From positions 149,551 to 213,550 of the forward strand of contig JBAMJV010001308.1 in the NCBI GenBank assembly GCA_037951105.1: a stretch of 64,000 bases of DNA, read 5' to 3'. The translations under genes and the position numbers were made by a program. This document shows positions 63,891-64,000 of this stretch, piece after piece. The DNA comes from Echinarachnius parma. Its lineage: Eukaryota > Echinodermata > Echinoidea > Clypeasteroida > Echinarachniidae. Within the stretch, counting starts at the first letter, position 1; every line of letters starts with the position of its first letter. The notes under the pieces are model-generated. The model was not told the DNA's origin, ran no database searches, and saw only the letters and a list, made by a program, of their open reading frames with translations.

Positions 63891-64000
63891 TGCTCAACAC
63901 TGACAAAGTTCCAGTTTTCTGTTTGGTCATCAGCAATGCCTAATGAAAGAGAATCCATCAAAAAAAAAACTTACTCCAACAAAACGAGGTATAGCTCCTT

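Larger units (their letters stand above)
56985..64000 (+). mobile_element. Large DNA transposon with satellite-built terminal inverted repeats (right end beyond window)
   Basis: Left terminal region (about 57010-57140: CCTTGTTTTGATGAAGTAAG, AAAACTGGAGCTCTGTCACC, TTGAGCAATTTGAGATATAA) returns as the reverse complement at 63890-64000. Inside each end lies an array of ~205-bp repeats in opposite orientation (57140-58455 and 62830-63890). Between them is a broken gene with a transposase-like part (58.5-59.2 kb) and a nuclease-like part (61.7-62.2 kb), separated by a LINE. The nuclease part and the two-domain protein recall Academ-type transposons; this name is an inference from memory of the family. 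The outer right boundary is not in the window. Confidence 0.7.

Overview
The window is eukaryotic genomic DNA from an animal. Genes are split by GT-AG introns, and the rest is AT-rich DNA crowded with non-LTR retrotransposons (LINEs), miniature inverted-repeat elements (MITEs), foldback elements, tandem satellites and microsatellites. The mix of repeat-encoded protein families, an intronless GT31 glycosyltransferase and poly-G/poly-C-rich dispersed repeats fits a marine invertebrate deuterostome such as an echinoderm, hemichordate or amphioxus. The species cannot be fixed from sequence alone. There are no operons, CRISPR arrays or rRNA genes.

Layout. 0-9.3 kb: a foldback element, a TTAA-flanked MITE, a decayed LINE, and a ~700-bp direct-repeat array broken by a LINE and a Helitron. 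9.3-15.4 kb: two ~121-bp-period satellite arrays carrying nested MITEs, including a set of TTGATATCAA palindromes spaced every 21-22 bp. 13.5-18.3 kb: a large inverted repeat with back-to-back TTAA elements in its core. 18.3-26.6 kb: simple repeats, an uncharacterised 1.7-kb element with seven copies of GTAATGTCCGTGACG, and a LINE tail. 26.8-28.1 kb: the clearest cellular gene, an intronless beta-1,3-glycosyltransferase on the minus strand. 28.6-32.4 kb: a 3.9-kb near-palindrome whose loop holds remains of a transposase-like protein. 33.6-45.9 kb: a MULE/SWIM zinc-finger protein gene whose splice junctions still read in phase across a 7.3-kb intron full of nested transposons. Its body has a deletion, frameshifts and an insertion in the last exon. 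46.3-50.9 kb: a LINE fragment and three inverted-repeat elements. 50.9-51.3 kb: an N-terminal exon of the same transposase-like family. 53.1-55.4 kb: four in-phase exons ending a LamG-domain gene. 57-64 kb: most of a large DNA transposon with ~205-bp repeats in opposite orientation at its two ends. Its broken gene has a transposase-like region and an XPG/PIN-like nuclease region, and is interrupted by a LINE that itself carries a SINE.

The two cellular genes (GT31 and LamG) show no functional link. The strongest candidate for an undescribed system is the 57-64 kb element, whose protein family recurs at 30 kb and 51 kb. Next are the two motif-reiterating elements at 22.6-24.3 kb and 43.9-45.3 kb. 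Family names given here come from recognised motifs, not from a database search.
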